NCBI RefSeq assembly: GCF_023618015.1 | Contig: NZ_JAJKBJ010000021.1 | Span: 1-64,000, forward strand | Direction: 5' to 3' | Source: Legionella maioricensis | GTDB taxonomy: Bacteria; Pseudomonadota; Gammaproteobacteria; Legionellales; Legionellaceae | Length of the DNA: 64,000 bases | Shown: positions 27,802-35,812 of the stretch, in pieces | Position numbering within the stretch: position 1 is the first letter of the stretch | How the letters are laid out: each line of letters starts with the position of its first letter | The notes under the pieces: model-generated | Databases searched by the model: none | Seen by the model: only the letters and a program-made list of their open reading frames with translations | Told to the model about the DNA's origin: nothing | Position numbers and translations under genes: made by a program

Positions 27802-28185
27802 ATGAACGACACAACAGCCTTATTACCACACATTAAATTAAGATTTAACATTGATCATCCAAGTTACGAAGAGTGTTATCTCTTTGGTTACGAGTGTGCT
27901 GTTTTAGAAGTGGCTGAGGAAGATAATCCATTCCGAGAAGGCTCTCAAGAAGCGGAACAATGGCTGGAGGGCTGGTGGGCAGGAGCGTATGGTGAAAAAC
28001 CTCTATTTGATATGAATAGTCTTGAAGAGGAAGAACTACAAGAAGTACATATCGATAAAGTAATTTCTGCAAATGATCAACAATATTGCCATAAAAATAG
28101 TTTTTTATCTTTAGTTTTTGAAATTAGTGGTGCGATAGCAGCTTCAGCAATAGTAGGATATCAGTTACTTGAGCTGGTAGCGTGA
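27802..28185 (+). CDS. letE: LetE-like transmission trait enhancer (tentative)
   Basis: A 127-residue acidic protein with HPSYEECYLFGYECAVLEVAEEDNPF, then EAEQWLEGWWAGAYGEKPLFD, and a C-terminal hydrophobic segment (LVFEISGAIAASAIVGYQLLEL) that could be a membrane anchor. From memory L. pneumophila letE, which promotes transmission-phase traits with the LetA/LetS system, sits at this place in the genome, near pdxH; I could not confirm it. The ATG at 27802 follows AGAGGG; an in-frame ATG at 27721 would add 27 residues and is less well supported. The mechanism of LetE is not established. Confidence 0.55.
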   Translation: MNDTTALLPHIKLRFNIDHPSYEECYLFGYECAVLEVAEEDNPFREGSQEAEQWLEGWWAGAYGEKPLFDMNSLEEEELQEVHIDKVISANDQQYCHKNSFLSLVFEISGAIAASAIVGYQLLELVA

Positions 28186-28192
28186 TGTTCGC

Positions 28193-28233
28193 ATCCAATT
28201 GAAGAGCATGCTTTAATGCTTCTTCAATTGGAT
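28193..28233. terminator. Strong stem-loop between convergent genes
   Basis: ATCCAATTGAAGA-GCAT pairs with ATGCTTCTTCAATTGGAT, 17 base pairs with a single bulge and a 6-base loop. It begins eight bases after the letE-like stop and lies before the convergent SseB-like gene. There is no T-run, but the stem is the strongest in the neighbourhood and may protect or end both transcripts. Confidence 0.55.
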
Positions 28234-28270
28234 ATGAATTAGAAATGATTCAGGGAGAATAATTCTTTGC

Positions 28271-28657
28271 TTATTTGAAGAATTTTAAAACCATGGATCT
28301 CATTCTTGCCGTTTCTGAAGGATTAAATTCCTTGTAAAAGTCACTACCAATATTCAGACATACAGTGACGTTTTCTCCTAATCCTTTCAATAAGTCCACT
28401 CCTGATAATTTGAGTAATTTTATCTCGGTAGTGATTTCGGCAGCCCACGCATCAAGATAGTGCATTTCGGTGAACACTGGAAGAAAAAGGTCAGCATTGT
28501 CTTGCAAGAATAATACTTTAGGGTTCTCATCATCGGTATTTTTTTCTATTGGAATAATAAAGTTAGCTTTAATAAATTCCAGGTATGCTTTATTGGCTTC
28601 TTTCAAATTTCCGGAAGATTCAAGCGCTTCTTTGATGGCGGTATTAAGACTGTTCAT
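28271..28657 (-). CDS. SseB N-terminal domain protein
   Basis: A 128-residue soluble protein of the SseB-like family (Pfam SseB N-terminal domain, not the SPI-2 translocator). Typical features are the paired pattern FIKANFIIPIEKN, VLFLQDNADLFLPVFTEMHYLDAW and, later, GVDLLKGLGENVTVCLNIGSDFYKEF. The function is unknown; family members occur as enhanced-serine-sensitivity or hypothetical proteins. The ATG at 28657 is supported by AAGAAATTC upstream only weakly. It is convergent with the letE-like gene. Confidence 0.75.
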   Translation of the reverse strand: MNSLNTAIKEALESSGNLKEANKAYLEFIKANFIIPIEKNTDDENPKVLFLQDNADLFLPVFTEMHYLDAWAAEITTEIKLLKLSGVDLLKGLGENVTVCLNIGSDFYKEFNPSETARMRSMVLKFFK

Positions 28658-29305
28658 TTTGAATTTCTTGTAAAAAAGAACTATTATAACCGAGTCTGGT
28701 AGGTATCGCTAATTACAATTAAATGAAATCGAGCCTGGAGACTGTCCGTTTTTTTGTAGCTTCTCTAAATCCTGGGAACGTCATTTCCTGCTAATTCACT
28801 TCGAACTGATATATTCTGACGAAATGGGTATGCAACAACCATTTGTGAAGTTAATGCCTACGTGCCGCTTTATGCACGACATTTACCAGATCCATAGAAC
28901 ACAACCCTATCTTTTTTGAGGCGAGATACCTGAATACCGCACATAAAGCGCGGCACGTAGGCAAAAGAGACAAAAGTAATGCCAGAAGGCTAAAATAGCT
29001 CTGTCATCTTTTACGTCGTATGTGTTGAAATAACTTACAACAACAGTATAATGTATGCTGGATTTTGCTAATTTATTGATCAGATTTCAAATAAATATGG
29101 CATATGGCTCACTGGTAATATGTTGCAGTGCTTAAAATTTGCTTATCAGCTCTAGGTGTTGTCTTTTTTCTTTTCTGGAGTATGAGTATCATGAGAGTAA
29201 TTTTAGAGCCATATATTCTAATTTTATATAATCTGTGATGAGCTAATAAAATGGTAAATTTATTAGATTGGTTATCGAATCAGGATGGTAATAAGTAGAG
29301 AACTT
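28658..29305. other. 650-base noncoding stretch with inverted repeat and two tiny ORFs
   Basis: It holds the inverted repeat at 28855-28962 and, just before the MFS gene, two short ORFs: 29191-29238 (15 codons, Ile/Leu-rich, with CTGGAG ten bases upstream) and 29251-29298 (15 codons). They could be leader peptides or chance. The rest is AT-rich without recognisable genes. Confidence 0.4.
28855..28962. repeat. Inverted repeat with 20-base arms
   Basis: TGCCTACGTGCCGCTTTATG (from 28855) pairs with CATAAAGCGCGGCACGTAGGCA (to 28962) with a 2-base bulge, around a loop of about 65 bases. It resembles a small palindromic noncoding repeat rather than a terminator. Confidence 0.65.
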
Positions 29306-30601
29306 ATGAACAAAATGAATATGTCTACAGTAGAAATTTACAATCGTAAGAATTATATGGGATTCGCCTGGTTAGTTTGGGGCTTGGCAGCTGCATTTTA
29401 TTTCTCTGACTATATGGCTCGTGTTGCTCCGGGTGTAATGCATCGATACTTACAAATGGATTTTGGCATTAATGAGGCTGGCTTTGGCATATTGACCGCT
29501 TCATTTTATGTTCCTTATATTTTTATGCAAATACCTGTGGGACTAACCGTTGATCGCATTAGTATCCGTTGGTTATTAACCATTATGTCTATAGTTACTG
29601 CTTTTGGATGCTGTGTTTTCGGCCTTGCAGATGGACTAATGATGGCATCAGTAGGTCGTATGCTAATTGGTTTTAGTGCCGCTTTTGCTTTTGTTTGTTC
29701 TCTTCGACTCGCTACTTCCTGGTTTCCTCCAACAATGCTTGGTTTGTTATCCGGTTTAACCCAATCCTTGGGTATGCTGGGTGCCGCGGCAGGTGAAGCA
29801 CCTGTTTCTTTTTTGGTCAGCAATGTAGGCTGGCGCCACAGCATGTTAATTATTGCTTTTCTTTTTATTGCATTGGCTGGGTTACTGTATCAATTTATTC
29901 AAGATAAACCAGGCGGGCACCGACATGAGGTCAGATCGGTGAACCGAGTAAGCATTTTGCAAAGTTTAAAGATTATCTTATCAAGTCGACAAACTTGGCT
30001 TAATGCTTTATACGCTGGATTCTTATTTGGACCTACTGCGGTAATAGGTGAAGCTATTGGCCCTGCTTATTTACAGTATGGACGTGGTTTAGGAATGCAT
30101 GCAGCTGCTTTTGCTACAGGGCTTATTTTTATTGGTTGGGGCATCAGCGGTCCTTTGTCTGGCTGGCTGTCTGATAAAATGGGGCGTCGCAAACCGATAA
30201 TGATTATTTCGGCAGCTTGTGGTGTTGTTTTGACCGCCTTGTTTGTTTTCTTGCCTAATCTTAGCCAAACTACTGCTTACTTGATATTTTTTGCTTTCGG
30301 AGTCACTAATACTGGTGTAGCTATTGCTTACGCTGTTTCAACAGAATTACATGATAGAAATGTAGTAGGAACCTCTATTGCATTCACTAATATGACTTCA
30401 ATTTTTGTTGGTGCTCTGTTACAACCCCTGGTTGGACGATTGGTTGACATGGTTTCTGGTTCTCGCGCCTATAATGTTGAAACTTTATTGCTCTCGGATT
30501 TCCAGGCAGGATTAAAATTATTACCCTTATGTTCTTTAGTAGCCTTAGTTTTAGCATTTACTGTTAAAGAAACATACTGTAAGCCCGTCAAGCACGCATA
30601 A
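29306..30601 (+). CDS. MFS transporter
   Basis: Twelve-helix major facilitator protein of about 431 residues. It has YFSDYMARVAPGVMHRYLQMDFGINEAGFG in the first helices, motif A-like LTVDRISIRWLL after helix 2, and the central motif SGWLSDKMGRRKP after helix 8. The first part resembles ExuT/NarK-like and Legionella Pht-type amino acid transporters, but I cannot assign a substrate. In-frame starts at 29285, 29306 and 29315 are possible with no strong binding site for any; the choice is a guess. A leader-like pair of tiny ORFs lies upstream. Confidence 0.85.
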   Translation: MNKMNMSTVEIYNRKNYMGFAWLVWGLAAAFYFSDYMARVAPGVMHRYLQMDFGINEAGFGILTASFYVPYIFMQIPVGLTVDRISIRWLLTIMSIVTAFGCCVFGLADGLMMASVGRMLIGFSAAFAFVCSLRLATSWFPPTMLGLLSGLTQSLGMLGAAAGEAPVSFLVSNVGWRHSMLIIAFLFIALAGLLYQFIQDKPGGHRHEVRSVNRVSILQSLKIILSSRQTWLNALYAGFLFGPTAVIGEAIGPAYLQYGRGLGMHAAAFATGLIFIGWGISGPLSGWLSDKMGRRKPIMIISAACGVVLTALFVFLPNLSQTTAYLIFFAFGVTNTGVAIAYAVSTELHDRNVVGTSIAFTNMTSIFVGALLQPLVGRLVDMVSGSRAYNVETLLLSDFQAGLKLLPLCSLVALVLAFTVKETYCKPVKHA

Positions 30602-30617
30602 TAGTGCTCAAATTTGA

Positions 30618-30650
30618 CCGTTCAGCATCATTTTTAAAGGTGCTGAGCGG
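30618..30650 (+). terminator. Hairpin after the MFS gene
   Basis: CCGTTCAGCATC pairs with GGTGCTGAGCGG (12 positions with two wobble or mismatch pairs), 17 bases after the stop. It is followed by GAGTGTTTATTTCG, a weak T-rich tail. Confidence 0.5.
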
Positions 30651-30785
30651 GAGTGTTTATTTCGTTTAGTTTCAATCTTCTTGCAATAGAATATCGCACT
30701 CTTAGGTTATTTACTGTTATACTTTGACCAGCGCTTTGCTGGACTCGAGTAATGCTGCTCGCAAACTAATAACATGGAGATAATA

Positions 30786-32249
30786 ATGAAAAAACTTACA
30801 GGATTAATAATTATCCTGGCTGTTTTAATCCTAGGCGGATATTATGGCATGGGGGTTCTTACTGAAAGAACAATCAAAAAGAATATCGAAGTAATTAATC
30901 AATCTAATGGATTGTTTGCTCAAATAGAGCAATACAATAGAGGTTGGTTTAGTTCCGATGCCAAAATTAAATGGCGTTTGCATATTCCTGAGCGTGTGGT
31001 CACTGGTGACGACGGTAAGTCACAAACTGTTGCAGCCCAAGATTATCAAATGGAAATGCCAGTTAAAATCCATCATGGTCCTTTCATATACGCAAACAAT
31101 CGCATCCGTTTTGGAATGGGTTATGCTGAAACTGTATTCGCATTTCCTGAGCAGTACAATCAAAAATTCGATGAGACATTCTCCAAAGATTCAACTAAAC
31201 CTCAATTAGATTTAAATATTTTTGTAAACTACTTGAACAAGAGTACGGTGGAATTATCTCTTCCTTCATTTAAATTAATATCTAAAGATGGCGGTGGCCA
31301 TTTTGATTGGATGGGGATGAACAGCAAGACGAAGATGTCTTCTGATATGGGTAGAGTCGAGGGTGATATCGTTATCGATGGTATGACGATGTCTAAAGAC
31401 GATACCAAAGTGACTTTGGGTCAAGTATCAAGTGATTTCAATTTACATCAAACTCCTGCAGGACTCTATTTAGGCGATGCAAAGTTCTCCTTACCTAATT
31501 TTGATGTAACGGTTAAAGATAAAAAGATGTTTGAGATCAGAGATTTTACTGTCAGCTCCGATAGTGATATCCAAGACAAACTCTTTAGCACTCATTTTAA
31601 TGTTTCTGTAAAATCTGTAGTAGCTAATGGACTGAACTATGGCCCCGGAGAGCTTGAAGTATCGCTGCGTAATCTTGATGCGGAGATTTTGGCAGATATA
31701 AACAAACAAGCAACGGCGATGCAAAATGGTACTGATGCAGAGCGTCAGAAAGCGATGATGGCTTTGCTTCCCGAAGTCCCAAAATTGTTTAACAAGGGCG
31801 CTGAGTTTGAAATTTCCAAGTTAAGTTTGAAAATACCTGAAGGGGTAATAGAAGGTAATTTGCTTGTTTCATTACCTCAAGGGGATAGTTCTAATCCATT
31901 TGAGATGCTCCAAAAGATCCAAGGCAATGCAAAGCTGAGAATGCCAAAAATATTAGTAAAACAGCTGATGCAGCAATCAGTGATGCAACAAATGTCAAAA
32001 CAGCCTGATATGCAGCAAGCTTTGATTCAGCAAATGCAAAGCACTCAACAAGGAAGTCAACCTCAAGCGACCCAACCTCCACCAAGTCAAGAGCAGTTAG
32101 CGGCAATGCAAGCTGACAAACAAATTGGAGCCATGGAGCAAAATGGTCTGATTACAAGTCAGGATTCAGACTATGTAACCGAAGTTAAATTGGAGCAAGG
32201 TAAATTCTCCGTTAATGGAAAACCTTTTGATCCTGCAATGTTGAAATAG
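30786..32249 (+). CDS. YdgA-family (DUF945) protein
   Basis: A 487-residue protein with one N-terminal membrane helix (KLTGLIIILAVLILGGYYGMGVLTE) and a long periplasmic part rich in beta structure (the family's AsmA-like pattern). The segment VINQSNGLFAQIEQYNRGWFSSDA is the DUF945 hallmark. Near the C-terminus there is a Met/Gln-rich low-complexity stretch (KQLMQQSVMQQMSKQPDMQQ) followed by QATQPPPSQEQLAAMQ. The ATG at 30786 follows GGAGATA. E. coli YdgA is linked to swarming and envelope function; the molecular role is not settled. Confidence 0.85.
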   Translation: MKKLTGLIIILAVLILGGYYGMGVLTERTIKKNIEVINQSNGLFAQIEQYNRGWFSSDAKIKWRLHIPERVVTGDDGKSQTVAAQDYQMEMPVKIHHGPFIYANNRIRFGMGYAETVFAFPEQYNQKFDETFSKDSTKPQLDLNIFVNYLNKSTVELSLPSFKLISKDGGGHFDWMGMNSKTKMSSDMGRVEGDIVIDGMTMSKDDTKVTLGQVSSDFNLHQTPAGLYLGDAKFSLPNFDVTVKDKKMFEIRDFTVSSDSDIQDKLFSTHFNVSVKSVVANGLNYGPGELEVSLRNLDAEILADINKQATAMQNGTDAERQKAMMALLPEVPKLFNKGAEFEISKLSLKIPEGVIEGNLLVSLPQGDSSNPFEMLQKIQGNAKLRMPKILVKQLMQQSVMQQMSKQPDMQQALIQQMQSTQQGSQPQATQPPPSQEQLAAMQADKQIGAMEQNGLITSQDSDYVTEVKLEQGKFSVNGKPFDPAMLK

Positions 32250-32385
32250 TTTTAGCTGTTTGGGATTGGGATAAGCTGCTCAATGCAGCTTATCCTGATA
32301 TGTTTGGAAAGGAATTTTGATGTGCATCCGGTAAAGGGATAAACGGTATATATTGAATTTTAATGTAGTTTTTTCCGTTCTACCC

Positions 32386-32414
32386 TTGTCTCGAATTGCC
32401 CAATTCGGTAATAT
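32386..32414 (+). promoter_or_regulatory. fis promoter with palindrome in the spacer
   Basis: TTGTCT (32386-32391) and TAATAT (32409-32414) are separated by exactly 17 bases. Sixteen of those are the perfect palindrome CGAATTG-cc-CAATTCG (32392-32407). The expected start of transcription is near 32421, about 23 bases before the fis ATG, with AAAGGAGGAG as binding site. A repressor or MerR-type activator bound there would act directly on polymerase. Confidence 0.6.
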
Positions 32415-32443
32415 ACCTTTTTTAAAAGGAGGAGCTAATAATA

Positions 32444-32725
32444 ATGACAACAATCAGTAATGATGCGGGGGATACCACAGCATCACTAGCCGAAAGCGTA
32501 ACTCACTCAGTACAAAAATATTTTTCAGAGCTTAAGGGAACTGATCCTGTTGACTTATACCAGTTTGTACTTGAAGAAATTGAGACCCCTCTCTTTCGTG
32601 CAGTAATGGAACATTGCAAGTATAATCAGTCCCGAGCTGCTATTATGCTGGGAATTAGTCGTGGAACTTTAAGAACTAAATTACGACGTTATTTTGATGA
32701 TAAATACGTTGGTACACGTGATTAA
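32444..32725 (+). CDS. fis: Fis family nucleoid-associated regulator
   Basis: A 93-residue DNA-bending regulator. The C-terminal helix-turn-helix YNQSRAAIMLGISRGTLRTKLRRY matches Fis closely when read across, and the N-terminal part forms the dimer core (PVDLYQFVLEEIETPLFRAVMEH). Length is close to E. coli Fis (98). A strong AAAGGAGGAG binding site and a tight promoter with an operator-like palindrome are upstream; a bidirectional terminator is downstream. Legionella has several Fis paralogs with roles in life-cycle control; this should be one of them. Confidence 0.93.
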   Translation: MTTISNDAGDTTASLAESVTHSVQKYFSELKGTDPVDLYQFVLEEIETPLFRAVMEHCKYNQSRAAIMLGISRGTLRTKLRRYFDDKYVGTRD

Positions 32726-32740
32726 TAAATTCAAGATAAA

Positions 32741-32778
32741 AAAAATAAAGGGAGCTTGGCTCCCTTTATTTTTTTTTG
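32741..32778. terminator. Bidirectional intrinsic terminator after fis
   Basis: AAATAAAGGGAGC pairs with GCTCCCTTTATTT around TTG, flanked by A-run and T-run (nine Ts), so it works on both strands. It ends fis and the convergent GNAT gene. Confidence 0.92.
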
Positions 32779-32783
32779 TATTA

Positions 32784-33482
32784 TCAAATATTTCGTAAAC
32801 TTATTTTTTGATTGCCTTGTTTATCAAAGTTATTCGGCTCTAACCATTGTTTTAATTTTTCCTTTAAATCGGGCCATTCGTGATCCAGAATTGAAAACCA
32901 CGCCGTATCACGATTACGATTTTTATAAACATTACTTTGTCTAAAGGTACCTTCGTAAGTAAAACCTAATCGTAAAGCAGCATCTTTTGATGCTTGATTT
33001 AATGAGTTACATTTCCATTCATATCTACGATATTTCAGAGTCTCAAAAGCATAATGCATCATCAAATACATTGCTTCAGTAGCCGCAGGAGTTTTTTGTA
33101 ACAGTTTTGAGAAATGGAGATGACCTACCTCAATAACGCCATGTTCAGGATTAATGCGCAAATACCCACATATTCCAATCGGAGCTTGATTTTTACTATC
33201 TAATATAGCGTAAAGCATTGTATCCGATTCTGAGGTGGTACTAGTTAACCACTCTTGAAATTCGGCGCAAGAATCAAAGGGACCATAGGGTAAATAAGTC
33301 CACGAAGAACCATCATTATCCATCAAAAGTGAATCAAATAATGGCGCTGCATGTTTCGTAATATCCAAGGGTTCCAAAATACAATAAGTTCCCTGCATGC
33401 AGACTTTTTGCGGGTTTTCTTTCGGAAACAGGTCTTTTATTTCATTACCAATGACTTGCATAAATTCATTTTGGGGAAGCAT
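32784..33482 (-). CDS. GNAT N-acetyltransferase (RimJ/RimL-like)
   Basis: A 232-residue acetyl-CoA-dependent acetyltransferase. Family traits: the N-terminal LEPLDITKHAAPLFDSL, IGICGYLRINPEHGVIEVGHLHFSKLLQKTPAATEAMYLMMHYAFETLKYRRYEWKC (acetyl-CoA site read across), and the late NQASKDAALRLGFTYEGTFR. This group is close to RimJ/RimL ribosomal-protein acetyltransferases and to antibiotic or small-molecule acetyltransferases; the substrate is unknown. The start has TGAGAG upstream. Convergent with fis. Confidence 0.88.
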   Translation of the reverse strand: MLPQNEFMQVIGNEIKDLFPKENPQKVCMQGTYCILEPLDITKHAAPLFDSLLMDNDGSSWTYLPYGPFDSCAEFQEWLTSTTSESDTMLYAILDSKNQAPIGICGYLRINPEHGVIEVGHLHFSKLLQKTPAATEAMYLMMHYAFETLKYRRYEWKCNSLNQASKDAALRLGFTYEGTFRQSNVYKNRNRDTAWFSILDHEWPDLKEKLKQWLEPNNFDKQGNQKISLRNI

Positions 33483-33645
33483 AAAAAACTCTCATATCGC
33501 ATCATTTGAGCCATTATATAGTGGGGCATTGGTTTTTGCGAGTAATCTGTTTCCTCTAAAATCCATTGCATTAAAAGAGCATAATGTTCCCTTAATATTC
33601 ATTATCTATAATTACACCACACAATGTTAATAATTAAGGACTATC

Positions 33646-34416
33646 ATGCCTAAATATACCAATACTTCTCCCATAGATTTTGAGGACATTACTACAGAGA
33701 CAGGAATAATGGTCATTTCTTATACGCCAGACGAGCCTCAGGGTAAGCCACGCGTTACTTATTATAGTTCCCAAAAAGATTTTGAGGATGGTTGGAGTGT
33801 GGATAATTGTTGTCCTTTAACGAAACAAACCCACTATATATCTGTGCCATTGTCGTCTCTAACCGCAGATCAATTAGCAAGTCTGTATGATCCTGAGCAG
33901 GAAACGGATCTTGAGCAGGATAATCCTGAGCAGGAGCATACCCTACAAGATACAACTTTGGAGATGTTTGCAGAAAACTCTTATGCCAGAGAGATTTTTA
34001 ACAAGTCAATGAAGTTAAACCTTGAGGTTCAGGGCATTTTAGATGGTTTTAAGGAGAAAATTGCTTCTATCGGGGAGCATCACCAGCCAGCAAAAGGAAT
34101 AGCTCAACAATTATATGATGACTTAATTAAACTTAAAGAAAATATCGTTAAAGAACCCACTAAAAATTCGGCATCTTTTCCGCAAAAGGTTAAAGAGCTG
34201 ATCAGGGATGCAACTCCTGCACTACAGAGAGATTTAGGATGGGGAGATTACTTGTCTAATCTTGCCATAAAAATTTGCAATGCGGCAACAAAATTCTTTT
34301 CCGCTGGTTTTCATCAAGGCTTCTTTACAATTAAAACTTCTGCTGCAGTCGAGAGCGCTGAAGCTTTGGGGAACCAATTAGAGGAAGACCATCAAAACCG
34401 GAATCAAAAAATATAA
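33646..34416 (+). CDS. Unknown acidic protein with DxEQ repeats, possible effector
   Basis: A 256-residue soluble protein I do not recognise. Residues about 85-100 hold a short imperfect repeat, DPEQ-ETDLEQ-DNPEQ, in an Asp/Glu-rich stretch. The middle is helical (FKEKIASIGEHHQPAKGIAQQ). The C-terminus, EALGNQLEEDHQNRNQKI, has a Glu-rich cluster followed by polar residues, the sort of tail (E-block) seen in many Dot/Icm substrates. AAGGA supports the ATG. It has its own hairpin terminator and stands alone. Effector status is inference only. Confidence 0.55.
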   Translation: MPKYTNTSPIDFEDITTETGIMVISYTPDEPQGKPRVTYYSSQKDFEDGWSVDNCCPLTKQTHYISVPLSSLTADQLASLYDPEQETDLEQDNPEQEHTLQDTTLEMFAENSYAREIFNKSMKLNLEVQGILDGFKEKIASIGEHHQPAKGIAQQLYDDLIKLKENIVKEPTKNSASFPQKVKELIRDATPALQRDLGWGDYLSNLAIKICNAATKFFSAGFHQGFFTIKTSAAVESAEALGNQLEEDHQNRNQKI

Positions 34417-34427
34417 ATAAAAGGAAG

Positions 34428-34470
34428 CGCTATCTCGCTCAAGACCTTAAGAAACTTTGTCGAGATAGCG
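34428..34470 (+). terminator. Hairpin after the acidic protein gene
   Basis: CGCTATCTCG (34428-34437) pairs perfectly with CGAGATAGCG (34461-34470), 12 bases after the stop; ATTCTTTCAT follows, a weak T-rich tail. It also separates the gene from the pseudogene downstream. Confidence 0.55.
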
Positions 34471-34493
34471 ATTCTTTCATCTGACCATTAAAA

Positions 34494-35712
34494 ATGGATT
34501 TTAAACGAGAAATCCATTGTCCTATTCATCGGCAGCCCCTGTGTAATTCTGAGATTGCCGGATTAATGATAACGTTTGCTACCTTTGCCATTGGCTATTT
34601 GGTAAGGCCTTTGGGGGGCATTGTTTTTGGTCATTTTGGGGATAGGGTAGGGCGTAAGGAGACCTTTACTGTTTCAATACTGATGATGGCTTTTGCTACC
34701 CTGGGCTTAGGATTGGTTCCCTCTTATTCAGTCATGGGAATGTTGGCACCAGTTTTAATTATTAGTTTACGAATTATTCAAGGCTTATCTATAGGCGGTG
34801 AAACTCCTGGTGCAATCACTTACGTCAGTGAGTCTTTTACTCAGCAGAAAGGTCTTGCCTGCGGCATCATTTTTTGTGCGTTGAATTAGGTTCAATAGTA
34901 CATGCGACTATTGCTACATTGCTTTCTGCAGAGCATATGCAATCTTATGGTTGGAGAATTCCATTCATCATAGGGGGTGTTCTGGGGCTGTTGAGCTTTG
35001 CATTACGCAGGGAGTTGCACGAAACGTCGCAATTTGTCGCTGTTGAACAGGAACATGCGGTCGAAAAACTTCCTATCATTGTGGTATTTAATAAGCAGTT
35101 CGCCAGCGTACTGGTCGGTTTATTTATCACCGCAATTTGTGCTGTAATTGTGACGTCTCTTTTTTTATTTACACCTGCTTATTTCTCCAAAGTCTTACAT
35201 TTACCTGCCAATGCCTATGTCTGGCAGCATACACTCGCTATTGTCGTTGGTTTCTGTTTAACTATTTTTTTCGGTTATCTGACAGACCGTATTGAGGTAA
35301 ATAAATTAGTGATAGCACTGTCCTTGAGCACTTCATTGCTGGCATACCCCATATTTATTATTATGCTTCTTATCCTCAGTTTTATGCTGGTGCATTTGCT
35401 GCAAGTGCCCTTTTGCTTGGCTTTTCTGCGGGCATTACTCCCAGATTATTGAGTGAATTATTTCCTACTCAAATTCGCTATAGCGGCATCGCCGTAAGCT
35501 ATAATCTGGGTTTTGCAATCTTCGGAGGCCTCACTCCATTTATATCGTTAACCCTTATTTATTATATGAGCTGGATGACAATACCTGCCATCTATTTAAT
35601 TGCAGTGTCCTTATTGGGAGTCGTTTCATTAGCATGGCTAAGACGTAGTTATAAGCAGAGTTCTGATACGAAAAGAGCTGATTTAGACTATGGCAGTTTT
35701 GGAAATACCTAG
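34494..35712 (+). pseudogene. Broken MHS-family MFS transporter (proline/betaine type)
   Basis: Three ORF pieces in different frames (34494-34889, 34874-35452, 35413-35712) together read as one metabolite:proton symporter of the MHS family. The first contains TFATFAIGYLVRPLGGIVFGHFGDRVGRK and IIQGLSIGGETPGAITYVSE; the second has SYGWRIPFIIGGVLGLL; the third has ITPRLLSELFPTQIRYSGIAVSYNLGFAIFGG. Two frameshifts lie near 34880 and 35430, and the usual first 60-70 residues are missing. No intact start is visible. The sequence is otherwise well preserved, so decay is recent. Confidence 0.85.
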
Positions 35713-35812
35713 ATAAGCGAACAGCGAAACTTAGCCATTTATACTGTTCACTTTTTTAGGTACTGCTGTCAATTAGTGAAGGCGCAAACCTAAATGACCG
35801 AGAATACGTAAC

